Source: Phytophthora sp. 'mugwort'
Taxonomy: Eukaryota; Oomycota; Peronosporomycetes; Peronosporales; Peronosporaceae
Direction: 5' to 3'
Assembly: GCA_033558025.1 (NCBI GenBank)
Contig: JAUCEF010000003.1
Location: forward strand, 1,824,001 to 1,888,000
DNA: 64,000 nt
In this document: in pieces, positions 1-9,695 of the stretch
Position numbering within the stretch: position 1 is the stretch's first letter
Layout: every line of letters begins with the position of its first letter
Program-made: the position numbers and the translations under genes
The notes under the pieces: generated by a model
Seen by the model: the letters and a program-made list of their open reading frames with translations, nothing else
The model's database searches: none
Told to the model about the DNA's origin: nothing

Positions 1-525
1 TGGCAGTATAATAAGTGCCCGCACTGTAAGACTCGGAAGGTAAGAGGGTCTAGTGGGGGCGACCAGGAGCTCCGCAGAGGCTTCTTGGACTGCATCGGAA
101 GCTTCTGGACTACATTTGACGGGGGCAGAGTCGTGACTCTACTCGGACAACAGTTAAGCGTGCGCGAGTTGAGTGATGCCATTATTGATGCTGTCCATAG
201 TAATCCAAAGCTCGAAGGATTGCGCTTGGGACTCAGACGTGTGCTTCAGCGACCACTTGTCGGAAGAAAGAACAGCAGCGCGTCCCAATCAGGTGGCAAT
301 CTGTGTGGCTGGAGAAGCTTCGTGGCTCAAGTGAGAGAAGGTTACCTGGTATGTACCATGCCACTTGAATGTTTTCAAGAGATGCCCATTAACCTAAAAA
401 AACTTTGTATGTGTGATTGTGTGAACAGAGAGCGAATTCTTCTAGGCCTGGTCGTTCATTCCAGAGTCTGGGAATGCAAACAAGTCGATGGACTGGTAGG
501 TGGTTATTGCATCCTGCTAGTGTAA
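1..525 (+). other. Unidentified open frame running in from the window edge
   Basis: One frame stays open from base 1 to the stop at 525; no ATG is needed because it enters from outside. Near the start it reads KCPHCKTRK, a CxxC pair that could be half a zinc ribbon, and a GTAAGA donor-like sequence lies at about base 40, so the first bases could be an exon end. The rest of the translation matches no family I recognise. It could be the tail of a transposon protein or chance. Confidence 0.2.
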
Positions 526-1508
526 CAGTTAGTTTCTACAATGAGAACCCGAGTTTTCGAACGGAGAAACACAAGCGAAAGGCACGAAGGGTTTCGTCCA
601 GGCTGGAGTAGGTATCTTGAGCATGATATGTCTTCGATGCGGACGTTGTGTCTCGCAATGTCCCAATTACTTTACCTGAAGCTTGCGACCACGGGAGATC
701 CACTGCATACCCTTCACGTGCGTGGTAGAACGTTACGGTACTAACTAGTTGATGTCTTTGCTGACTTGTGTAAGTGTCCTTCTGTGTAGATCCAAGCGAA
801 GCCGTCGGTATTGTCGGGTGATAACGCTTGACTTCGACTCATTTGCGACGGTCAGTTGCGTATGGCACCAGTAACACCAAATCGCCTGTCGAGTTTACTG
901 GCCGATACTGCGTGTTTCGGTGGGGATTACATCGCTCATTGCCAAAAGCAGGTTCATTCTGGTGATGGTAGTAAAATTGGGGACGGCCCGATTTGCCTCG
1001 AGTTTTACTGGTGGCCAAATGTCGACATCTCGCAGAGAGCTTACCGGTTTGTGGTAACATTGAAGGCAGCGGCGGGTGGTGTATTCATTGAAGCGCACGT
1101 GAGTTGGCAGCGCGGGGATGTTAGCAGTGAGGTGGTCGCGAAGGCAGTGACGTCTCAGATGGAGCTTTGGACACTCGCTCAACGCCTTCAGGCTGTCGCA
1201 AACTGGCACTCTTGGTTCATCATGGAGGGAATTTACTCACGAAATGGATGAAAACATTTACTGAATATACCGGTAGCTGCTGGTTTCGGATACGCCGCAA
1301 GAAATAATAGGGATAACGCCTAAACGAAAAAAGCAGATAAGTTACTTCCATTGTGCACACTGTTGTGAGCGCCAACCCGCCTAATGCCGGCATAATCCTA
1401 CTACACATCAGTCGCGTTAGCGTCCTCCTATTTCTTCTATTGTCTTCGTCGCTCTCGATCGCGCCGCATGACGCAGTGTGCACCTTATGTCTACTCCATC
1501 GGCATCGT
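526..1508. other. No recognisable gene
   Basis: This stretch holds one unremarkable frame from an ATG at 862 to 1251 whose translation I cannot place. No repeat, RNA gene or transposon motif was seen. Its right part is the 3' flank of the phosphate acetyltransferase gene that ends at 1509. Confidence 0.4.
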
Positions 1509-3806
1509 TTACAGCTTAGTCGCAGCGGCGTCGGCCTCACGCTTCAGGATCACCTGATCTGCCTGGATAGCTGTGATAGCCACCGTCGTCACGATGTCCT
1601 TCACCGTCGCACCACGGCTCAGATCGTTCACAGGCTTACGCAGACCCTGCAGCATCGGACCCATCGCAATGCAACCGGTGCTTTGCTGAACAGCCTTGTA
1701 GGTGTTGTTGCCCGTGTTCAGATCCGGGAAGATCAGTACGTTCGCCTGACCACCAACCTTCGCGCCGCTCGGAATTGCCTTCAGCTTCGTCTTCGCGATC
1801 GACTCGTCCACGGCAGCATCGTACTGGATCGGGCCGTAGATGTCCAGGTCCGGACGCAGCTCCTGCGCGATCTTTGTCGCCTCACGCACCTTGTCGATGA
1901 TCGGGCCCGAGTTCGAGTCGCCCGTAGCGTACGACAGCAGTGCCACCTTTGGGATCAGGCCGAACGCCTCTGCGCTCTCGGCACTCGTCACGGCAATCTG
2001 CGCCAGGTCCTGAGCGCTCGGGTCCGTGTTCACGGCACAATCACCGTAGATGCGCACACCGTCCTCGAGGCACATGAAGAAGATACTGGACACAATGGGT
2101 CGGTTTGGGGTCGTCTTGATGAGCTGGAGAGCAGGACGGATGGTGTTGGCCGTAGTGTGACAAGCACCGGAGACCATACCGTCAGCGTCCCCCATCTCAA
2201 CCATCATAGTACCAAAGCACGTCTCCTCAAGAACGGCATCGCGAGCCGACTCACGAGTCACGCCCTTGTGTTTGCGCTTCTCGAAGTAGCGGTCCACGTA
2301 TTTCTCAAGCAGCTCGCTGTCGGCCGTGCGAACAATGTTGGCACGCGACAGGTCCAGGTTCAGCGACTTGGCGTGGCGCTCAATGTCGTCCGGATTGCCG
2401 AGAATCGTTACCTTGGACAGTTTCTGACGCAGCACCTGGTCAGCCGCCTGCAAGACACGGATATCCTCACCTTCCGTCAACACGATGTGGCGTTGGACAG
2501 CGCGCGACTTGCTGAAGAGGAAGTGCTGGAACTGCTTCGGCGACCGGTTGACGACCATACCCTCGTCTAGCTCCCCGATAAGAGCCTCCTTCCCAACAAA
2601 CTCTTCGAAAAGATGCTTCGAACGGTCAATTTTCAGCTGGCTCGTGGGTAGGATGTCTGTTGACACTTTGGAGAACTTGTCCGCCGTCGTGAACGTGTCC
2701 TCCGGCACGGAGAAGATCGGGATCGAGAGGCCGGTCTTGTCCAGGGCCTCTACACCTTGCAAAATCTCCTGTGTATTGCTGTGTGGGTAGCTGCCGTTAG
2801 TAAGCACGATGGCCGAAACATTAGGCAGGATGCCAGGCAGACGCGACGCCATCAGACCAAGCATGACGTCCGAGCGGTCAGCTGAAGTGATCACAAGAGC
2901 GCCGTCCTTGTAGTTTTTGAGGTGGGCGAAGAGGTCCTTGAGGGCGCTGGTAGCTACTACAGCTGACGTAACCACAACGTTGTTAGGGATGGCCTTGGTG
3001 CCGAAGAGCTGCGTGGCGCCAAGCTGGTGCGTCACCTCGTTTAAACGCTTGGACGCGATGAAGTCGTCCTTGGGCATAAAGCCGAGGAAAGGCAGGTCTT
3101 TCTCGTTCACTTTGGCACGTAAAGCCTCGCACAAAGCCTTGGGGTCCTTGGTGTTGACGCGGTTAGCGATGTTGCCAATGAAGTTAAGGCCGGCGCCTTC
3201 CACCTGGTCCTGGTTGAGAGCCGTGCGGGACAGGATCTCGTCCAGCAACTCACCGTTCGTGTGAGATGACTCACTGAAGTCGGAAATCGTGATCACAGGC
3301 GAGCCGATGGCCTTGGCGATATCCACGTTGATCTTCCAGCTCATGGCGCTCTCGTGCTTAGAGATCTGCGAGCCTTCGATAATCATAAAGTCGTGGCCCT
3401 CCCGGCAGGCCTCGTAGCGGTCAAGAATCTCCTCCACGAGGTCGTCCTCCTTGCCGTTCAGCCAGCTCTCGATAGCGCGATCGCTGGACACGCCGTACAG
3501 CTGGTTGACCTCCTTGTTGAGCCCTAGCTGCTCGCGCATGACCTCCACATGGTGGTCAGCCATGCTGGACTCGGCGCTCGGCTGGATGGGACGAAAGTAG
3601 CCTACGCGCGTGAACTTCTGCTCCAACGTGTTGGCCAGCCCAATGAGCACGGGCGCCGTCTTCTTCGTTACCTCCGTGGACGTCACGAACAGGTTGTTGA
3701 TGGGCACTTTGCCCTGTGCCATGGCAGCGGCTGTCAGCGCGCGACGCTGAGGCGCTAGCGCCGCCGACGTGGCCGTACGACGGATAGTGTTGCGCAGCGT
3801 CCACAT
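1509..3806 (-). CDS. pta: Phosphate acetyltransferase, mitochondrial, three-domain type (copy A)
   Basis: Intronless 765-residue protein. It should interconvert acetyl-CoA plus phosphate with acetyl phosphate plus CoA. Residues 1-30 are rich in Arg, Ser, Thr and Ala with no acidic residue (MWTLRNTIRRTATSA...), a mitochondrial presequence by appearance. Then follow a CobB/CobQ-like P-loop-derived domain (from VTSTEVTKKTAPVLIGL), a DRTGG-type domain (around SKRLNEVTHQLGATQLFG) and, from about residue 430, the catalytic PTA_PTB domain with VSGACHTTANTIRPALQ, IFPDLNTGN and GPMLQGLRKPVNDLSRGA. Length and order fit long bacterial Pta such as the 714-residue E. coli enzyme plus a targeting peptide. 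The ATG is supported by the matching start of copy B. It is the downstream member of a head-to-tail pair; codons from about residue 541 onward are nearly identical in DNA to copy B. The partner enzyme (acetate kinase or phosphoketolase) is not in the window. Confidence 0.96.
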   Translation of the reverse strand: MWTLRNTIRRTATSAALAPQRRALTAAAMAQGKVPINNLFVTSTEVTKKTAPVLIGLANTLEQKFTRVGYFRPIQPSAESSMADHHVEVMREQLGLNKEVNQLYGVSSDRAIESWLNGKEDDLVEEILDRYEACREGHDFMIIEGSQISKHESAMSWKINVDIAKAIGSPVITISDFSESSHTNGELLDEILSRTALNQDQVEGAGLNFIGNIANRVNTKDPKALCEALRAKVNEKDLPFLGFMPKDDFIASKRLNEVTHQLGATQLFGTKAIPNNVVVTSAVVATSALKDLFAHLKNYKDGALVITSADRSDVMLGLMASRLPGILPNVSAIVLTNGSYPHSNTQEILQGVEALDKTGLSIPIFSVPEDTFTTADKFSKVSTDILPTSQLKIDRSKHLFEEFVGKEALIGELDEGMVVNRSPKQFQHFLFSKSRAVQRHIVLTEGEDIRVLQAADQVLRQKLSKVTILGNPDDIERHAKSLNLDLSRANIVRTADSELLEKYVDRYFEKRKHKGVTRESARDAVLEETCFGTMMVEMGDADGMVSGACHTTANTIRPALQLIKTTPNRPIVSSIFFMCLEDGVRIYGDCAVNTDPSAQDLAQIAVTSAESAEAFGLIPKVALLSYATGDSNSGPIIDKVREATKIAQELRPDLDIYGPIQYDAAVDESIAKTKLKAIPSGAKVGGQANVLIFPDLNTGNNTYKAVQQSTGCIAMGPMLQGLRKPVNDLSRGATVKDIVTTVAITAIQADQVILKREADAAATKL

Positions 3807-4337
3807 GATCCTGTAGGTCTCGACGCTTGTGTGTCTTTGGGCTCTTCGGGGCTTGCCGGCAAATAGGCAACTGACCTTGGACGAAATCGGTGGCGTTGTG
3901 GCTGCATGGCCACGATGGTAATATCGGTTTCGAAGGGGTTTCCCCCATCGGAACCGAAAGAGCCCATCTTACGGGAAGCTGAATTCGTCTGACTTCGTTT
4001 CACTATTGATGGACTTAAAACCGTTTGGGAAAAGGTGCAAAAACGTGGGTTTCGACGGTTCACCAAGCACCAAAAGCCGGTGACAGCGTCATGCCTGCGA
4101 CAAGCGACGCGAGCGGGACAACAGCCAATGGTACGGCTAAGGATAAGTTATTCGTGTTGGCGCTATGCGCAGTTTATCCATCACTGACACGACAACATGC
4201 AAGATTCGCCGCATACGTGGCTTGATCCTTACACCTTCATCCATCGTAGCTGCGGTCAATGGAGAACCTGATTGAGTTGTTGACATTTTTGCTGACGGGG
4301 TCCCACGCTTTGATTCACTTTCGAAGCAACCACAATT
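3807..4337 (-). promoter_or_regulatory. Intergenic region between the two pta copies, with a conserved 5' element
   Basis: This 531-bp spacer must hold the 3' flank of copy B and the promoter of copy A. On the plus strand 3843-3874 (TCTTCGGGGC...GCCGGCAAAT..GCAACTGA) matches 6672-6708 upstream of copy B, with the block GCCGGCAAAT identical, about 40-75 bp before each start codon. It is therefore a shared 5' UTR or core-promoter element. I did not find a convincing match to the published oomycete initiator plus flanking-region consensus. Confidence 0.5.
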
Positions 4338-6629
4338 TTACTTCTTGGCAGCGGCTTCGGCCTCACGCTTCAGGATCACCTGATCTGCCTGGATAGCTGT
4401 GATAGCCACCGTCGTCACGATGTCCTTCACCGTCGCACCACGGCTCAGATCGTTCACAGGCTTACGCAGACCCTGCAGCATCGGACCCATCGCAATGCAA
4501 CCGGTGCTTTGCTGAACAGCCTTGTAGGTGTTGTTGCCCGTGTTCAGATCCGGGAAGATCAGTACGTTCGCCTGACCACCAACCTTCGCGCCGCTCGGAA
4601 TTGCCTTCAGCTTCGTCTTCGCGATCGACTCGTCCACGGCAGCATCGTACTGGATCGGGCCGTAGATGTCCAGGTCCGGACGCAGCTCCTGCGCGATCTT
4701 TGTCGCCTCACGCACCTTGTCGATGATCGGGCCCGAGTTCGAGTCGCCCGTAGCGTACGACAGCAGTGCCACCTTTGGGATCAGGCCGAACGCCTCTGCG
4801 CTCTCGGCACTCGTCACGGCAATCTGCGCCAGGTCCTGAGCGCTCGGGTCCGTGTTCACGGCACAATCACCGTAGATGCGCACACCGTCCTCGAGGCACA
4901 TGAAGAAGATACTGGACACAATGGGTCGGTTTGGGGTCGTCTTAATGAGCTGGAGAGCAGGACGGATGGTGTTGGCCGTAGTGTGACAAGCACCGGAGAC
5001 CATACCGTCAGCATCGCCAAGCTCCACCATGAGCGTACCGAAATAGGTCTCGTCCTTGCAGTAATCCCGAGCGAGCTCCCTCGTGACACCCTTGTGCTTT
5101 CGCTTTTCGTAAAAGTAGTCGACGTATTTCTCAAGCAGATCGCTGTCCAACGGACGCACGATATTTGCACGCGATAAGTCGAGGTTGGAAGTCTTGGCGT
5201 TAAGCAGGATCTCCTCGGGGTCGCCTAAGATCGTGATCTTGGACAGATTCTGACGGAGAATCTGATCAGCAGCCTGGAGCACACGAATATCCTCGCCCTC
5301 CGTCAGCACAATATGGCGCTGCACCGCGCGAGATTTGCTAAACAGGAAGTGCTGGAACTGCTTCGGCGAGCGGTTGACGACCATGCCCTGGTCGAGCTCC
5401 CCGATAAGCATCTCCAGCTCGACAAATTCATCAAAGAGCTGCTTGGAGCGATCGATTTTCATCTTGCTTGTAGGCAGAATGTCCGTCGACACCTTCGCGA
5501 AGCCATCAGCGGTGGAAAAGGTGTCATTTGGCGTTGAGAAAATCGGAAGCGAGAGTCCAGTCTTGTTAAGCGCCTCCACACCCTTGAGGATTTCTTGCGT
5601 GTTGCTGTGTGGGTAGTTGCCATTAGTGAGAACGATGGCTGAGATGTTGGGTAGTACCCCAGGCAGACGAGAAACCATCAGGCTCAGCATGAGATCGGAG
5701 CGATCACCAGACGTGATGATCATGGCGCCATCCTTGTACTTCTTCAAGTGCGCGAGCAGATCCTTCAGCGCGCTGGCGGCAACGACCGCGGAGGTCACAA
5801 CGACGTCGTTTGCAATCGAGTGGCCGAAGAGCTGCGTCGCTCCGAGCTGGTGCGTCACCTCATTCAAACGCTTGGACGCGATGATCTCATCCATTGGCAA
5901 GAAACCTAGGAACGGGATGTCCTTCTCACCCATCTTCCTCTTTAGGTCTGTGCGCAGAGCATCTACATCCTTGGTGCGTACACGGTTAGCAATAGTACCG
6001 AGGTAGTTCAACCCTGCGGCATCTGCTTGGTCCTTGCCCATGGCCGTGCGCGCGACCATCTCCTCCAGCAGCTCACCATTCTTGGCAGCTGTGTCACCGA
6101 AATCCGTGACCATGAGCACGGGCGAACCGATGGCCTTGGCGATATCCACGTTGATCTTCCAGCTCATGGCGCTCTCGTGTTTGGAGATCTGCGAGCCTTC
6201 GATGATCATGAAGTCATGACCTCTGCGACACTGCTCGTATCGCTCGAGGATCTCCTCGACGATGTCGTCGCCCTTGCCCGTGAGCATGGCTTCCATAGCG
6301 CGGGAGCTAGTAACGCCGTAGAGCTCCTCGACGTCCCTGGAGAGCTCCAACTGCTTCTTCATCACGTCGATGTGGTGGTCAGCCATGCTTGAGTCCGGGC
6401 TGGGCTGGATGGGGCGGAAGTAGCCCACCTTGGAGAACTTCTGCTCCAGCACGTGGGCCAGCCCGATGAGCACAGGCGCCGTCTTTTTGGTCACCTCGGT
6501 GGACGTCACGTACAAATTCTCGATGGGCACTTTCCCTTGCGAGATGGCGGCGGCGGTCAGCGCGCGGCGGTGCGCAGGCATCGTCATGCCCATGGCGGAG
6601 CGGCGCATGGAGCGGCTGAGCGTCCACAT
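4338..6629 (-). CDS. pta: Phosphate acetyltransferase, mitochondrial, three-domain type (copy B)
   Basis: Intronless 763-residue paralogue of the gene at 1509-3806, with the same layout: a basic, alanine-rich presequence (MWTLSRSMRRSAMGMTM...), N-terminal P-loop-like domain, DRTGG-type domain and C-terminal PTA_PTB catalytic domain. The N-terminal two thirds are clearly related but diverged from copy A at DNA and protein level, while 4357-5012 is almost base-for-base identical to 1531-2186; I saw one difference (4944 versus 2118). Beyond that tract the proteins differ again only in the last residues. This fits an old tandem duplication followed by recent gene conversion of the catalytic part. 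Both copies look intact, so both are probably expressed. Confidence 0.96.
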   Translation of the reverse strand: MWTLSRSMRRSAMGMTMPAHRRALTAAAISQGKVPIENLYVTSTEVTKKTAPVLIGLAHVLEQKFSKVGYFRPIQPSPDSSMADHHIDVMKKQLELSRDVEELYGVTSSRAMEAMLTGKGDDIVEEILERYEQCRRGHDFMIIEGSQISKHESAMSWKINVDIAKAIGSPVLMVTDFGDTAAKNGELLEEMVARTAMGKDQADAAGLNYLGTIANRVRTKDVDALRTDLKRKMGEKDIPFLGFLPMDEIIASKRLNEVTHQLGATQLFGHSIANDVVVTSAVVAASALKDLLAHLKKYKDGAMIITSGDRSDLMLSLMVSRLPGVLPNISAIVLTNGNYPHSNTQEILKGVEALNKTGLSLPIFSTPNDTFSTADGFAKVSTDILPTSKMKIDRSKQLFDEFVELEMLIGELDQGMVVNRSPKQFQHFLFSKSRAVQRHIVLTEGEDIRVLQAADQILRQNLSKITILGDPEEILLNAKTSNLDLSRANIVRPLDSDLLEKYVDYFYEKRKHKGVTRELARDYCKDETYFGTLMVELGDADGMVSGACHTTANTIRPALQLIKTTPNRPIVSSIFFMCLEDGVRIYGDCAVNTDPSAQDLAQIAVTSAESAEAFGLIPKVALLSYATGDSNSGPIIDKVREATKIAQELRPDLDIYGPIQYDAAVDESIAKTKLKAIPSGAKVGGQANVLIFPDLNTGNNTYKAVQQSTGCIAMGPMLQGLRKPVNDLSRGATVKDIVTTVAITAIQADQVILKREAEAAAKK

Positions 6630-6671
6630 GATTGATGATGAAGGGATAGGGAGGGGGGATCAACGACGCTG

Positions 6672-6708
6672 TCTTCGGGTGCGCGTTAGCCGGCAAATCC
6701 GCTACTGA
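6672..6708 (-). promoter_or_regulatory. Conserved 5' element upstream of pta copy B
   Basis: Counterpart of 3843-3874. Both read TCTTCGGG, a short variable spacer, GCCGGCAAAT, then GC.ACTGA on the plus strand, just before the respective start codons. The surrounding upstream DNA is not alignable by eye, so the block seems selectively kept. Confidence 0.45.
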
Positions 6709-7195
6709 AAGTGTGGTCAAAGGGCCGAGGGCTACTTCAACAATGGAGAGGAGTGATGGTCAGTGGCGATTTTTACTTGGAGTTTGTAAGGGCGGCAAAG
6801 ATGCAGGTGCACAATGAATAGCATCTGTATCGGCGTTTCAAAGGTTGACTGGTACAGCTGATCCTTTCAGTTATAGTATTTTAACAAACCTTTCTTGCCG
6901 AAAGATGTTTGAAAGTAGAATTTGCACATTTGGGTGATGATAGTTTGCACCTTAAATACTCTCGACACGAATACAGTACAGTCGATGCCTGATGAGAGGC
7001 TATGACCACAGCCGCGATGGTGGTCATTTGCCGACACGCATGGCCCAACGAGATGGATTTCGGCGCTGCCTTGAACTGTAGGCAAAATGCTCCGTCTGTC
7101 TCCACATTGCTGCAGCGCTGTTTCAGTTTTTGCTTCAGCTCTGAGGGTTTCAAATATTTGAAACCAAAACGACATGGCGTTGTGACCAAAACCCC
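6709..7195. other. No gene seen; contains a 20-bp perfect palindrome
   Basis: No supported gene. At 7146-7165 GGTTTCAAATATTTGAAACC is a perfect palindrome, 30 bp outside the left end of the inverted-repeat element that follows. Confidence 0.4.
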
Positions 7196-7740
7196 AGAAT
7201 TGAATCCTCCTCTGCCAGGTTTACCTCTATTATGCATACAAACTTTTTTTATTCTGATGCTGTGTGCCGGCTATCGCTTTCGACGTCGGCACTGGGAGTA
7301 AGTTAAATGGCGCGACGGTCGGACTTGCCATGCACTCGCAGCCTTGACGGCGAGTCTTGATTTGCAAGTGGCGACGTCTTGCGTGTCATCTGGAAGGGCG
7401 TGGTCATCTTGCGTATCAAGCGAACCAACCTGGATCGACCCAATCACCATACAAAGTGAAGACAGCTGCAGCGCGGGTATGAAGCACATGCAACAAACAT
7501 GCGCTTGTTCAGTACGAGCAGTTGTCCCAGCACGGCGCCGAGCAGTTCGATCTCTTATTATTAATAGCTTTAACAACGCCTAGAACAGCATTGAAGACAC
7601 AGCGGCATGTAAACTGTCGTAGACGCATCGTCTAATACAGGCATATTTTTAACACCGATTTCTGGAATTGAAACAAATTATTAATAACAAAAGTTTGTAT
7701 GCATAATAGAGGTAAGCCTGGCAGAGGAGGATTCAATTCT
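7196..7740. mobile_element. 545-bp non-autonomous element with 58-bp terminal inverted repeats
   Basis: 7196-7253 (starting AGAATTGAATCCTCCTCTGC) is the reverse complement of 7683-7740 apart from about two mismatches. The inside codes for nothing recognisable. Size and structure fit a MITE. I see no clear target-site duplication in the flanks (CCCC on the left, CGCTCG on the right), so the superfamily is open; the arms are long for a hAT or PiggyBac MITE and would suit a Mutator-like one. Confidence 0.7.
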
Positions 7741-7855
7741 CGCTCGCAGCATTCGGAACATCAAAGACCTACAAGGCAGACCTAAACAAAATGATTGCGG
7801 GATTGCAATTACTTGTTATTACACTTTAAAGTCGGGCGAAAAAAAGCAATATTAA
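7741..7855 (+). pseudogene. Scrap of a Ulp1-type (C48) cysteine protease
   Basis: A short frame reads ...GRPKQNDCGIAITCYYTL... to a TAA at 7853-7855. Q-[N/D]-D-C-G is the signature around the catalytic cysteine of Ulp1/SENP-like proteases, which in many eukaryotes ride on Mutator-like transposons. Only the C-terminal end remains; it abuts the inverted-repeat element, which may have cut it. Compare the longer protease remnant at 59.6-59.96 kb. Confidence 0.5.
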
Positions 7856-8141
7856 ATTCCATCAATTGCTGCAGGACAATATTGGCAGGGAGAAGAAAAA
7901 AAAACATTGGTGCTAGAATTATTGCAATAGATTTGAGCCAGTAATTTACTGTCGTGGGTATAACAGTTGTATAACGGTTATGTATTGCCATGCCTATCTG
8001 ACTGCAACAATGTATTGAAAGAATCAACAACCAGCCATCCGGGGGTAGTTGGCCGCTGAAAGCCGAGCCGCGCACAGTGCTCAATCCTCACTTCAGTTTT
8101 ACCTCAAGTCACCCCCCCCCCATCTCCCCATCAACATCCAG

Positions 8142-9535
8142 ATGCTCGCCGCCCCACGACCCCGTCGCCCCGCCACCTTCACCAACAGGCAGGTGGCTGA
8201 CTTCTACTTCCGGTCGTGCGGCTACCAGTACGACGAGGCGATCTTCGAGTACTTTCGCTGTCGGTGCGGCGCGGTGCGGAAGCGAGTTACTGGTACGGGG
8301 TACACGAACCTGATGCAGTATATCAGGCGTGAGCACCCCGTGTACGTCGAGGAAATTCTCGCTGCTGCGCCCGGTGAAACCGGGTCGCTGGTTCACTACG
8401 CGAGCCGCACAGCCCAAAACACGTTCGGCTGGCTCGAGTGGTTTGTCAAGTGCCGCCTGCCTCTCGAGACCAAGTTAGCAAGACGGTATATTAACTTTTG
8501 GCTTCGCATATGTAGTTTTTGTTTGGCTAACTACAAATGTGATGCCAGGTACATAAATTTCAAGCCTGTCTGCGTTGAGACGATTCTGCAGGCCCTGGTG
8601 GCGGTGACGCGCTCGGTTGAGCGGGCAATCGCGGCAGAAATGCCGGAGCGCTTCGGCCTCATCTTTGACGGGTGGAGCCACGACTAGGAGCACTACCTCG
8701 CGGTGTTCGCGTGGTACGAGGTGGGTGGAGAAGTGCGGTGCCCGCTTCTGTGCATGGCTCCACTCATCAACGAGGAGAATGAAAATCACTCAGCGGCTAG
8801 CCACCATGTCTTCGTGGTGACGATGCTAGCTCGCGACTTCGACAAGCGCATTGAGCAGTGCATCTTCCTAATCGGAGATAATTGCTCCGTGAACCGCTGT
8901 CTCGCCACTCTTATGGGTGTACCGCTGGTCGGTTTCTCGAGCCACCGACTCAACAGAGGTGTAGGCTCGCGGCTTGCTGATTGTGGTGAAGACGTTGACT
9001 TGGTGCAGGCTCTCATGGTGAAGCTAATGAAGCTGCATCATTCTGTAAAATTACGGTTCGTATTCAGACTATTTATGTAATTATTTGTGATTTGTGTTGC
9101 CCTACAGTAAAATATGGTTTTACGTGGATACAGTTTTAAGACCATGCTTCGGCCAATCATTCACCAGCACACGTTCTGGCTCCACTTTAGCCGTACTCAA
9201 TACTCAATCGCTTCTTCGAGCTGCTCCCGTTCATCGATGCGGAGTACGAAGAGTTGGCGGAATTGCTCCCGTCGGGGGCATCGACGCGACGGCTTTGAGT
9301 GCTACCTGGAAACTAAGAACGTCGAGTCTGTGTCCAAGGCACTTCAAGGATCGGACGTCAACCTGCTCGAAGTCCGGGTATGGTTCGACGGACCCATCGC
9401 CGCTCTCCTCACCTACGCCCGCTCTCGGTAAGTGCATGTCTCCCATGTGTTATGTAGCCTTTCTAACGTCTATGTTTTTTTTTGTAAGGGCTTTGTGTGC
9501 AGCTCCTAAGGCTCAAATTGTCGACAGCCCCGATT
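8142..9535 (+). pseudogene. hAT-family transposase with BED-type zinc finger, broken (copy 1)
   Basis: The first ATG in frame is at 8142. The N-terminus has a CxC-type BED finger with YTNLMQYIRREHP; then FGLIFDGWSH, a typical hAT block carrying the first catalytic Asp, and GDNCSVNRCLATLMGVPLVG with SSHRLN. The frame is interrupted by a TAG at 8685-8687 right after DGWSHD, after which the same frame resumes. Probable introns: 8486-8548 (GTATAT...CTAAC...CCAG, 63 nt), one around 9060-9107, and one around 9429-9488 with a CTAAC branch point. Around 9170-9290 the coding sense jumps between frames (TRSGSTLAVL, then FFELLPFIDAEYEELAELLP), so at least one frameshift exists. The C-terminal dimerisation domain is missing, cut off at the fold-back rearrangement at 9536. 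Same family as the copy at 30483-31975. Confidence 0.85.
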
Positions 9536-9669
9536 GCCGAACTCCGCGATCGCTGTTGTCTTGGCCCGCAAAGTATTAAAGCCAATACTTTGCGCCAAGA
9601 CAACAGCGATCGCGGAGTATTAAAGCCAATACTTTGCGGGCCAAGACAACAGCGATCGCGGAGTTCGGC
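9536..9669. repeat. Fold-back rearrangement: 42-bp perfect inverted repeat plus an internal direct copy
   Basis: 9536-9577 is the exact reverse complement of 9628-9669. Between them, 9584-9618 is a further copy of the right arm lacking one GG, so the order is reverse arm, forward copy, forward copy. The left junction reads AAGTATT-AAAGCC-AATACTT, itself a hairpin. Such an arrangement is what template switching during repair produces. It ends the hAT coding region. Confidence 0.85.
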
Positions 9670-9695
9670 AAATTTCTCAAGGATGAGGAGGTTGT

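Noticed and set aside
1353..5177. Long plus-strand frames antisense to both pta genes (405 and 222 codons)
   Set aside because: They mirror the GC-rich codon pattern of the minus-strand genes, show no domain, and exist in both copies only because the DNA is nearly identical.
1509..6629. pta genes as bacterial contamination or recent transfer
   Set aside because: Both carry a eukaryotic mitochondrial presequence, sit in a transposon-rich eukaryotic context and form a diverged tandem pair, so if transferred at all it was long ago.
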